From NCBI RefSeq assembly GCF_020382885.2, contig NC_058510.1:9482862-9546861 (forward strand): 64,000 nucleotides of DNA, in the 5' to 3' direction. Shown piece after piece: positions 11,401 through 23,800 of this stretch. Source of the stretch: Scatophagus argus (lineage: Eukaryota > Chordata > Actinopteri > Scatophagidae). The position numbers and the translations under genes were made by a program. The notes under the pieces were generated by a model. That model made no database searches, was not told the origin of the DNA, and saw only the letters and a list, made by a program, of their open reading frames with translations. Each line of letters begins with the position of its first letter. Positions within the stretch are counted from its first letter, which is position 1.

Positions 11401-14400
11401 CAAGAGGAAGTAATATTAAGCATCCTGTCGTACGGCTGGCTCAGTTAAAACAAGTTGCAAAGGCTCTTTTTTTTTGCTTCTCCTGTCACACAGAAATGTT
11501 AGAGGTCAGGGTCAGCAGCAGAGCAGAGCCACTGGAGCTGACTTCATCTGTTAGATGATAACTGTTTAGACCAATGGTTTCTAGCCCATTTGGTTTGCAT
11601 TCCCCTTAAAAGAACAGTTTCACACTCTTGGAAATGTGTGTGTTTACTTTCTTGTTGAGAGTTTAGAGATTAGATTAGAGGTTAGAGGACACCACACTCG
11701 TGTCAGTAGCATAGAATAAATATTGCAATCTGGGGAAAACAGCTCACCTGGCTCTGTAATGTTCTGTTCATTTTGTTTCATTTGTGCACACTCTGAGGTG
11801 TAAAAATATCAGGTTGCAGTCAATGAAGTTGCTGCATTGACCCATGTCAAATTATTGGGCTACTTTAAAATGTAATTTTTTAAAACTGTAATTTTGAGAT
11901 TTATTCACTTTCTTGTTGAGACCTATGCAAGCAGATGGATCCTTATATTATCCCTCTGTAAAATATGAAGCAATCAGTAGCTAGTTAGCTTAGCATAGAA
12001 CTTTTTTTTTTTCACATCTATTAAAGAAGATATAAGATGTTAATTGGTGAGTTTAGATGTGCTGTTAGGCAGCTTTTGTTACCTTTGGACAAAGCCAGGC
12101 TAGCTGTTTCTGCCAGTTTCCAGTCTTTATCCTAAGCCAGGCTAGTCACAGCTGGCTGTAGGCTGTACCATGATAAAACAGGCATAAAAAGGCATATTTC
12201 CCTAAAGGCTGAACTATGTCTAGAGGTGATCCCTCGTCGCAGGTTTCATGGGAACTGTCTTGGGAAGTTCAACCAAAGTGATTTCAGTGTTTCATTTGAA
12301 ATTTGTGAGGCCTGTATGTATAAAACTACATCCAAATATCTCTTTGAACCTGTTTTTCCTGTTAGTCATCTGGTGACCCTCTCATAGTTTTGTGTGTGAT
12401 CCCTCCACCCAAGCTGGGAACTGCTAGTCTAGACCACAACATGTACCCAAGCTTTGCTGTCATCACGTCTCCATCCGTGTATAGCAGCAGTGAACTTTAA
12501 CATTATAGTGCAACTGTATCGGTGGCTCTCAGTGAGAGAGTTGCTGTCTGGAAAAGAGCCATCAAACCTCAGATAGGAGGTTTAGTTCGGTTCACACCAC
12601 CTCCTTCCTATCATCATATTGTATTTCTTTTCTAACCTCATACTCTTCCTGTGACGTGCAACCAGCAGCCATTGCAGAATCCCCCTAACTCAACAGACAG
12701 TTTATCGGTTGGACATCTTAGACAAAACTGACGTGTGACAACACTATCTCAGGCAAATGGTTTTTTTCAGTGTTTGGCTACTGAAAACCCCATTTGCCTA
12801 ACATGAAATGATAAAGCCGTTGACTGCTCAAGGCAGACTTCTGGTATCACCAGAAGTGAAGCAAAAACAGAGAATTGGACATGCATTTTCCAGTCTCACA
12901 CTGATCGGAGGATCTCTTCATTAGATTCACAGTATATGACGTATACGTTTGCATTTGATTTTAAGAAGTACAAACATGCCTCTTAAATTCATGATGTAAT
13001 AGGAAGTTTGTAAAAAACGGTGATTGCTTAATAAAGAGATCACAGTTTGCTTAGAATGAAATCAGGTTATAAATCACTTGCTTTCGCGGAATAATCAGAA
13101 ACTCGGAGCGTGTTGTCCACTGGGATCTCCCTGCCGATTAATGAGATATGTAAGAATGCGGTGACTCGTCAGCCACACGGTGCGACTTGATCACTGGGAC
13201 ATCCGCAGCATATCTCCCCCCTTTTCCCCTCCAAGTGCTGACTGTGTGGGATTTGAGCCTACCTCACGGCACAGATAATCTCCTCTGCAGCCTCCACACA
13301 CTGTCAAGTGTCCACCTCATTACGCAACACGGCCGCTGCACATGCACACTTCTTTTTTATAACTTACTGTGTTACTGTACCTCACAAGATGCCTTTTTTT
13401 ATTTCTTTTTTTACTATCTGATGTTATTCTGATTCATTGCTAAATTTTAACAGATTTCGACATTGTGTGTGTTTCTTTTTTTTCTGCTGTCTGTTGTGGC
13501 TAATGTCTTTGTTTATTTATTTATTCATTCATGCTTGTAGTATTGTAACAACCTTTTACCAATAATTTAGGGCCATATACCTTATAAACTAATGACCTTC
13601 CCGTCATCCTTGGCTGTACTTTGTGTCAAGTGCTAATTGGCAGATGTTAATATTGTCAATGTTAGCATGTTTACATGCTTACTTCGGCTCAAACTACTGC
13701 TTTGCCTCACTACACACTCGCAGAGCTGCATGGCTTGTTTCCTAGCATTTCTTCAGGTCTTATTTGGAAATAATTTGTATGCACTTAAGCAAAAAGGCAT
13801 GAAGATAACATCGCTTGAGTTTATCTGAGCTGAAGTGCTATATTGTTTTTTCAGTGTTTGCCTTCTGTAGAAGGGCAGTGAATACGGTTTTTGGTTTGCT
13901 AATGCACGCAAGTGAACATGAATTCTAATTCTTATATTACTGGGATCTTATTGATCACTAGACTATAAGATTAGGGAAACAGTTGAGTGATGAGAATGCT
14001 CTTGTTGAAAGATAACAACGCATCAGCACTGATGCACTTCTGCTTTAAGACTAAACTGACTAAAAATTGTGGAATATTTGATGAAAAGGTTCAGTAGAAA
14101 ACTTTCAATTTGTTTAATTACCGGTAATTGCTAAGTTTAGTGTTTTTTGTTTGCAGTCTGTTCGAAGGATCAGTCTCAGATGTTTTTTCAGTCATTTGTC
14201 ATGTAGAAATTATTTCATTCCAGCTTGTTACTTAACACGTCTTCTCTCAACATTAGCCAACAAAAGGCATCCTTTGAAAATTGTAAGATGTTTAGTTCCT
14301 ATGCTTTTACATTGCCTTCCAAGGCACATTGACTAAGAGCACTTTGGTCAATATTTAGGCTTCATGTGGCAAAGTTAAAATATGGAGATGAATGTCAACG

Positions 14401-17400
14401 TGAGGTTTTGTTCCTGACTGTTCAAACACGGCTTGTTCTTTCAGTCAGCAGTTGTCGTCAAAGCGAGAATGAGAGACCTGTTTATTTTGCCCAGGCACAA
14501 TGAGCGGACTGGTGAAGGTGGCGGGTTGGACCGATATGGCTCTGATTAGGGCATCACGAGGCTTTGATAAGCAGGGGGTAGAGGGATATCTCCTGCTCGC
14601 GGTTCTTAACAGAGGTTTTGAGGGTCAGACCTTCAGTGTTGTCATGGTGGAGGGCAGCGACACTTGTTGCCACCAAAACCTTGATTGCAATTAAGCTAAC
14701 GTTGCCATGAGCGAGGTAAGTCCCTGAAACTCTTTAAAAAGTTTAGAAAAAAAAAAAAAATAGTCAAAGTTTTCTTCATTGTCTGGTCAGTTTTGTTTTT
14801 ACTCTGCTCCTCTCGGCTTGTTTTTGCACATGGTTTCGGTTGTGGAAACTTCTCTCACCTCTTCGAGAATCCCTCGCACATCTCTCCCACCTCTGGGGAT
14901 TCACTGTGAAACCATGATATGAATGAGAGCTCTGTAAAAATAAACCGCCGGATTGTGTAGCAGCACACATCTGGATAGGATACGTGTGCTCAAGGGCTTT
15001 GAATCAGCCATCTTACTAAATATTGAAGTATTGACACAGTGATGTGGACGTGGGGTGATATCTTGTTAAAGAAAGGTTCGCTTTCTTTTTTTTTATTTTT
15101 GACATGTTTTAAAGGGTCATGTTTTCCATTTAGATCATTTTTAATTTGGAGATGAAACTGAAAAAAATCTGTTATACCAGTTAAAGTGTCAGCATCCTGG
15201 TGCTTTATATTGCTGAATTGTTTGTTCCGGAGGTCGCTGAGGTGAGCATATAGTTCAACTCTTTTTTTTTTTTCCCCCCATCTGTCAGGATAAAAGCTAT
15301 ATGAGGACTTGAACCTTGGGTCAATATTGAATTTGTGCTTATTGCTCTCTTTTTCTACGCATAAGTCTCAGCTTGTCCACAGTTCACTGTGAGGTTTTCT
15401 GCTTCTATCGCCTGTGTGTGGCATGTAAAAGCAGGTCAAAGTAAAACTCTACATTGTTGTGTGGGTCATGGGAATGAGTTTTTCACACACTGGGCATGCC
15501 TTATTCGTGAACATCTGTTGAGCTATGTGCATGATAAATTTAGGATGAACTCTTCATTTTCTTGCAAATGTGGTGAAAGCAGAACAAACAAAGCGGCAAA
15601 GCTCGTTTACATCATGCGTATAAGTCGCTGCCAGTTCTGGTTCTGCATGTGATGTTTAGATTTAAGCTGATGGAATGAGTTGATTTGATTTTTTTTTTTG
15701 TTTCATTCGTGATGCACTATGTTGCTTTTTTTATTTATTTATTTATTTTTTGAAAACAAAAATCTGCAGTGTGTGGTAGTAAAGTTATTCTTTAGCTCAG
15801 TAAAGATACCGGTATCACAAGGTATGGTCTGCAGCAAGTAAAAGTTCTGCATTCATTTTACTTGATTTTTTTTTCTTTAGTTAAAAGTACAAGTACTCTG
15901 AAAAATGACCATTGTGACTGATTATATTTACCTATATTACATTATTGGATTGTTAATATTGATGAATTAATAAGTAAGTAAGTGGCATTTTACTGTAACA
16001 GCTGGTTGAGCTGCAGCTACTTTTATCTACCTCATATACACCCAACAACCTTGGGCCCCTCCAAAAGGTCACAAAATAAACATGAAGTTATGTGACTGGT
16101 GGAGTAGAAGAAAACTCTGGTACACAAATTTGTATATTTTTGTTGTAATATTGATACAACATTGGGAATATTGGGATAATTTGACCTCTTTGAGCTACAA
16201 AAATCAGACCTTTTTGAAGATTAATTTTTGTATGATGAAGCCACCAACTACTCATGCAAGTCTGAAACGTGACAAGGACACTTGGACATTAAGGGTGAAC
16301 TAATTTCAGAATTTGATGGTCAAAGGTTACTGTGACCTTTGTAGATATTTATTTTATAGTTCAGGGGAATCTAAAGCAAAAAAAAGGTTTAAGGTATAAG
16401 CTCATTAAATGTTTCTTCTTCAATCTTAATCTGAAGAGTAGCATACAAAAAGTAGTCTTAAGTACAACTTTAAAGCACATGCACTTCATTTATCATGTGC
16501 TTGAGTATGTATACTTAGTCAGCTTCTGGCACTGGAGCTTTGAATATATTATAGAGCATTTTTGTGCAGTTATAGTACTGCTGTGCAAAAACTGAAAACA
16601 CCAAACTAAGCAGAGAAGAGTAACTGTATATCATCACATGCTTTCTGTTACTCCCTGCAGCACTGCAGAAAACTTAATATACAATTGACATGTTGGGTGT
16701 CCTGAGAACCATTTGTGGGAGCGTCAGATGATTTGTGGCCCCTGAGTTTTGCCACAGGTAGGGTTCGCCACAGGATCTTAGGCCTCTGCGCAGTAGTCAT
16801 GGCAACATTTATTCTGCTGCGAAGTGGCTATAGCACAATCCTGTTAGCCAGAGTCGATCCACTCGCTGCGTCGCTCCAGTTGATCCTTATCACAACATCC
16901 CACCTGCAGGACGCGGCGCAGCAGGACGCGCCATCCTGCTGCAAGAAAACAGATTTCTTATCGCCCATGTGATCCCTGTCACACCACAGCGTGGAAAAAG
17001 AATAACTGATCAATGCACATGGCTATTGTTTCCAATTTTAAAGGTCATCTTCAGGAAGGCATGCATGAGAGGTCTCGATGTCCTGATTCCGTATTTGCAG
17101 AACCAGAACTCCCTCTGGTGTTGGTTTAAGTCAAAGAATTACAAATTCTTTCTGCAGGCTTCATTCTGAGCAGGTTTTGAATTTGTACAATAGCCACCCT
17201 GCTTTTGCTGGATATATCCAACGATGCAATGCACATAGGAAAAGTGGGAGCACAACTAGAAAACAGTCAAAATAAAAATCGTGTGAATTAAAGTCCACCA
17301 CAAGCCCATTAAATGTAGACCGTATGTTTCTCACTGGAACATGCCAACTCCCATTTCACCAGCAAATACACTTAATACCTTTTTATTAAATTCCTTCAGA

Positions 17401-20400
17401 GTCTTCATTACATGTACAGCATTATGAGTCTGGATAGACATGGATATAAACTGTAACTTGACTGGTTGGCTGAGGCACACAACCACGTGGGGGTAATTGT
17501 AGTTTGTTGTTTGTGTTGCAGCCAGAGGCTCCTGCCGCCTCTTCGGTACATGGGCCTACTCACCCTGAAGAGGAAGATGATGGTGACCTGAACAAAGCTT
17601 TGGGCGTCCAGCGCTTCCAGCAGATCCTCAGCCCCGCTGCTGCGGTCCCTGATGAGCAGCACCACAACTACCATGAGGAAGACATTGAATGTAAGCACAC
17701 TGTGGCCTGCTTGTCTTTCAGTGTATGTCAGCATTCAGCAAACCAGGGAATTAATCAGCTAGGAAGTTCATTCATGTGTCATATGTAAAAAAAAAAAAAA
17801 AAAAAAGAAAAGTCTTTAAATCCTGCATCCTCTCCCCAGACCACCGTCACTCCTCTCACCACATCCACCGACCTCTGTCCAAGCTTCCCCCCGAGGGACG
17901 CAGGAAGAAAAGCAGCAAGAAAAGGAGAAAGGACAAAGATCACAAAAGTATCCATGTTCTCAGCAGCGGACCCATAGAGGAGGGAGAAGATGAGGAGGAG
18001 GAGGAGGAGGAAGAGGGGACGGAGACAACTTCTGCACCAGCCGAGTTGGAGAAAGTCAGAGATGTGGAGGTATTGTTCGACTTGATACGAATCTAAATGT
18101 ACTGAAACACGCCCATTTGTGTTGGTTTCTAATAGTCTAATCACAATGTTATTGGACAGAATTCTTTTTGGGCTTTCATTGTTTTTTGTGGCATGTTTAA
18201 ACTTCAACTGGGGATCAGAAATATTTTGATTATCGATTAATCTACCGTTTGTTGTTTTGATTAATCATTTTGCCTCTGAAATGTAAGAAAATTTCCTGCA
18301 TATTGCCTTTTCCTTTTGAGTCCGAGGTTATTCTTTTGTCTGACTAACAGTCCAAAACCCCAAAACACCCAGTTAAGTGTTATGTGAAACAAAGGAAGGC
18401 AGAAAATCTTCACATCTGAAGCCACCCGAAGTTTGGCATTTTTTTTGCTTAAAAAATATAAATTACTCTCAAGAATAGAGTTTGTGTGACAAAATATGTC
18501 CTGATAACAACATCTCAAGCACCTTTTACTGCATTATGTACTGCAGTTATTCAGCATATGATGAATCGATCCGTTTGTCCTTAGTGCTGCTGTGCTGGTC
18601 AGGCTGTAGTCTTGCTTGCTTTAGACCTTCGCTTACCCACCTGTTAATGCATGTGTGAGGGACAATCGCAGCGCCTGTCACTCCTGTGTTAAGATGTGAG
18701 TGAATGAGCGTTCAGCCTTCAATGATCTGACAACTCACCCGCTCACTCGCTGTTGAAGCATCGCCATATTTCCCGCTATGAATATTTCAGTATCGTCTTA
18801 ATCATTCATCAGTGGCTTTCATGCTTGGTTGTTTTCATGCTTCAGAAAACAAGATCAGTTGTAACTTGATTATAATGTAAGTGAACGCTTTTCACTACAG
18901 CAGAATTAATAGAATATGACTGAGGTAAGTTGTTTTTAACTTTTTGTTTTAGTTTTTAGGTCTGTTTCACTTTCTTGTCACTTTTCCTTTATAGAAGTTT
19001 AAATATATTTCACAAAAGAAAAGGAAAAATTACAAATTTAACTTAGTAGGGTACACATTTATTGGTCTCATTGATTTTATGTCCTTATTGTCTTTAGATT
19101 TATCCAGGTAAGACAGTTAAGGTGATCCTTCTCTTCATACTTCTGAGACTGAGATGGGTCTCTTTACAAGGAACGTCACTGGTGTTGATCTTTTACCTTG
19201 TCCATCCATTTGGTTTAAGACTGTGAAGCCCTCATTCTATACTTGTTGGTTTAAATTTTGTGTTTATCGCCTGTTTTTACGGTAAACCGTGCTCTCACTC
19301 TGTATTCCCTCCCCAGTTTTTTGTTTCGGATGAAGACCATGTGGCCAGACAAGACAAAGAGAGCCCTCACTCAGGACGTAGGCTGGATATCGTACCGCAC
19401 TCTGGGGTTGGAGGAGATACTGAAGATGCATCTTCCACAGAGTGAGTCAAGTCTGGTTCTTTGACTAAAGATAAAAACAAACCTGCTGTGATGATTGCAT
19501 AATGCATGTTTTTGCCATGTTGCTGAAACGTTCTCACAGACAATCTGATTGGGTGAGACCACTCAGACACATGTTTGATTGGTCGGTGAGACACACACCG
19601 TACGTTACCATGTCTCAGGCATCCAGTGGGCCTGCTGGGCATGATCTGATGGAGCCGAGTAATCCACTCTCCAGATACCCATATATCACCTGTCGCTACA
19701 CAACCACACAACACACCTCAGCAGCCCCAGCCTCCCCTTATGACATTTACTTTTCCACTTCCTGAGGGTTTAATCTGGACTGGGATAAAGCCGCGCATAC
19801 ACCTTTCGCTTGGTTTTAGTCGACCAGAGAGCAGCCTGGTAACAGAGGATTTGTTTCATAGAACAACCTGATAGAAGGGGAAAAGGACGGTGAGTCCATT
19901 ATGTTCACATTAGCAGGGCTTTGAAGGCTTTATATTGACCAAGCATCTTTTCTCGCCATATCCGTGCACATTTGTAGAGTTTTTTTTGTGCATTTGAATT
20001 TCAGATGGATGTTGTAAGCTCATGGATGCAAGCGTAGGAGAAGCATTAGAGGAGTCTAATAGATGCATCAAAAGATTATAATCAACCAAAGAGTAGACAT
20101 GTTATTTCTGTGGCAACTGAATCATCAAATATTAAGGAAAAAAAGAAATTAAATACAAAATTAGAGGACAAATGTTGGTAGTTAAGTGGCAGTATGTTGG
20201 TAAATAATCCTCTTTTTCTGTTCGTTTGCTTCCAGCTTCACATTTAAAATGTTTCCTAAATCGACTCAGTGAAAAAAAAACAAAAACGGCAACATTCTTC
20301 TGTCATTTGTTCGTTTCTGAGCCGCGGCTTTCTCTCTCGTTTTTCTGCTTTCATCCAGTAAGCCCGCTTCACTCGACACCTCCAGTCCCACTGCACAGTC

Positions 20401-20798
20401 AGCGCCACCAGAGCACGCACCACTCACCCGGGTGTCCTCCGCCAGCCGCGGCTACGACCTGCAAGAGCGCCGGCGAACAGGCAACATGACGGGTGCTGAG
20501 CAGGCCAAGTACCAGCGCATCCCCACTGACGAGAGCGAGGCTCAGACGCTGGCCTCTGCTGACCTGGACGGCATCAAGAGTGAGTACGGACGAATTCTCG
20601 CTCGGCGGATTTTATGTACTTTAAACTAGCGTGGATGACTCAAAAGAAGCTGTAAGAAATATTTTTGCATTACGACAATGGATCACTTGACTACTTACAT
20701 GTTGCTTGGGTGATGAGCCCCACAGAGAATTATTAAGTCTGCAGTTGTGGTCAGCTCTAAACAAAGTTTTAGCACATTTCAGCTCATGTTGCTCATTG

Positions 20799-20864
<66 letters not shown>

Positions 20865-23800
20865 GAACACAGTGGAGCATTTATCAGCTAAAGAGCACAA
20901 TATTTCACTCAGGAATTGGTAGAGACTAAAAAACAGGCTACTAGGTTACTGGCCTGACATTCATGTGGTGGACACAAACATGACTTCAAATGAATGATAA
21001 TGTTGCTCAGTGCCTGCCAAATATGTAAACAGACGGCTGTTTGCTAACACAGTCGCCGTATTAACTTTCTAAAGTGGTAATGTGTCAGTCGTGTCAGTCG
21101 TGTTTTTGCAGGCTTTCCTGGCTTTCCCCAAAAGGTTCAAATCTGTACCGTTCTTCCTCGCCGTGAACCTACTGCCATTTCCATTATTAAAAGACATATA
21201 TTATCCACTTTCTCCATTAGGTAACATAAGTGAGTCGATGTCCATCACATGGATCACTTTGATGATTGACTTGCTGCAGACAGATCAGTCTGTGACCATT
21301 TATGGATAATTTTTACTACAGCAGAAAACATTTTTTTTAGAAAATAACATTCTTCATCATTTCTTGTTATTTTTCTCAGATATTTTCCCAAAATATTTAA
21401 TTCTATGGACAAGAACAGAAATATGTTAGTGGTTTGCACCAGTATCTCCAGAGTTTCTCAGGCATGTGTGGCTTACTGATGGTGTTTTGTGTGTATTTTC
21501 AACCCCTCAGTTTTTAGAAATAAATCACTTTAATTATGTGATTAAACAGTAACAGCAATAAAGCCTTAGATTTTTTGATGCTCAGGTTATCCCAGAGACA
21601 TCAGGGCTAGAGCTGGGGCCAACTTCGAGTTCCTTCTACATTGCGGTCGGCTCCCTGCTACCCTGCGATATTCGCCGCTGCCCCCCCCCCCCCCTCGGCC
21701 CAGCATGGGGTTGCGTTCAGGGCTGGGGAGATTTACATCAGGAAGCCGACCCCTCAGCAGAGAGCAGCAGCTTATCAGAGAGTGTGGCAGACAGGCTTGC
21801 ATTATTAAATTAGCTGTTCCTGCTGTCAGCTGAGGCCCCTGGACTCGAGGCCCAAGCCAACATGGTGACTTATTGTGAAACCTGGGACGTCAGTTCATAA
21901 CCTTTAATCATTAGTGGAATGAAACAAGGGGAAGAACGAAGTGGACTTGAAGGCAAAATGGAAAGGTTGTGAATGGAGGTGTGGTTTTGATTTTGTTAAG
22001 ATATTTGGTCAGTTTGGGGCTTAGTGACGCAGAGACGAGCCTCCCAGCAGGTTCATCACCAGTTGTTCACCGTGTCTTCTTTTATCTGCTTCCCGCCATC
22101 GTAAATCATCCTGGGAAAGTCTCTCTGTCTCTGGCCGCCGCTCAACAATAGGAATTATTAGATCGCTGTCCCTCCCCTTTTGTCCGACCCGAGCGAATTA
22201 ACACCTCTGCTCACTGATGCATTCTGATAGTTTCAGCACCCGTGGGGTCAGGCGACGGTCAAAAAATGGCAACTTTTTCCAAACTTGTCGAAACTTGCAC
22301 AAGTCGCACTCTGCAGTTTGAGCTGGGGGCACGTAGTCAGACGGTCATGCCAGCTCTTACCTGACACCCACCACCAATCCTCCTCATTCCTTCAAGAGCA
22401 GCATGCTGGTCAGGCCTCATTTTACTCCGGGGTCTGCCTCCAATTTCACTCAGGCGTCATGGAGCGACCTGACAGCAGACGGAAAAGCCAGAGTGAACAG
22501 GATAGCAGCTGAAAATCTCAGTTGTAGTCATTTTTTTGTGTACATGCAGTGACTGTCTGGTTTTTATGAGTTGGCACATTGATGAGCTGCAAGAGCTTCA
22601 CAGTTTTTTTTCATGTGACATACAATCCCTAAAGGTAAGACAGTTGGTGTTCTTAAAGGGATTCTCATTTATTTCTGTACCTGTATGACTTTCTTACTGT
22701 AAGATCATTACTTTTCAATGTGATTATTATATGGGAAGAGTAGTTCAGATGCTTGTTGCAGCTTTTAACATTACAGCAAGATTTTGTTTTGCATTTTACT
22801 CATATTTCTGTGGTAGCAGTTTCCATTTTCCAGCTGGTCCACTGATCTTTGAACTCACTCGCGGTGTCATGCCGTATCTGTGCCATCTGGCGTCTCTCCA
22901 CACATCCTTTTCAATGCGTGTAGGCTGGCAGCAGTACAGGCGTTGAAACTCAACTCCCTGCTGAGGGACCACAGACACAAAAGCAAAGTGGCCTGGCCCT
23001 CTGTGACTTGGTGGGCTGAGATTTGAATTTGGGGTGCACAGTCAATGCGTGCATCCTGAGGACCACAGACCTACAGAATAAGAAAAGCGTACCATCTGTG
23101 CTGGAATTTCATTTCCACTACTTACATATTGTTTATTTATTGAACTGTACATGCTTTTTTTTGGTTAGCGTTTTTGGTTAGCATTGGTTTTGAGCTCAAA
23201 GACATTTCCCATCCGTCCCCTCTAGTCTGCATTTTTAAAGACAACTCACCCTTCTTCTTCTCCACCAGGTCACCGCTTCGAAGATGTTCCCGGCGTGCGC
23301 CGACACCTGGTCAGAAAGAGCACCAAGGGACAAGTGGTGCACATTGGCAAGGACCACAAAGAGCCGACCACTCGCAGCCGTAAACACGACCGAACCCCAC
23401 ATGAGGTGAGGCGCTACGGGACTCGTTTGTCATCATCCTTTCTAACATCAAAACAGGAACCGTCAGCCTTATCAGTACCTTAATTTACTTTGTATGTACA
23501 TGTGCACAATTGATCCTTGATTAAGAAATTTGTCTTTGAGGAATAAAATATATGAATATTGAGGCTGCAGTTCATGGTTGTTTAAGTCATTAAGTTTTCA
23601 GCCTATAAAATGTCAGAATGTTGTCAGGAAATCACATCATTGCGGAGCCAGCTTGATGTCTTAAAATAGCTGGGGTTTTTTTTCAATCAACTGTCCAAAT
23701 CCCCAAGCTACTCGGTTTCAATTGGTCAAAAGTTGGTTGTTTTCTTGTGCTGCTAATGATTCCTTTACCTCGGGAATGTTAGCTAAAAGAAGAGCAATAA

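Larger units (their letters stand above)
8432..17521. other. slc4a2: long slc4a2 intron (about 9.1 kb)
   Basis: The intron separates the first coding exon from the exon at 17522. It holds a candidate internal first exon at 14707-14715, repeat copies at 11605-11770, 11895-12190 and 13560-13765, and otherwise AT-rich non-coding sequence. The open frames here (for example 9149-9370, 13187-13432 and 16332-16595) have no recognisable similarity or suitable splice sites, and I do not regard them as genes. Confidence 0.7.

Noticed and set aside
14500-14694. 64-codon open frame [13 protein letters not shown]...
   Set aside because: It ends in a stop before the nearby donor and resembles no known protein. 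At most it is an upstream ORF of the alternative leader.
17779-18207. 142-codon minus-strand open frame
   Set aside because: It is antisense to the acidic, low-complexity slc4a2 exon. The Leu/Phe runs come from GAG and A runs on the other strand.
20706-20891. 61-codon frame with a long Leu-Ser run
   Set aside because: It is produced by the CT microsatellite.
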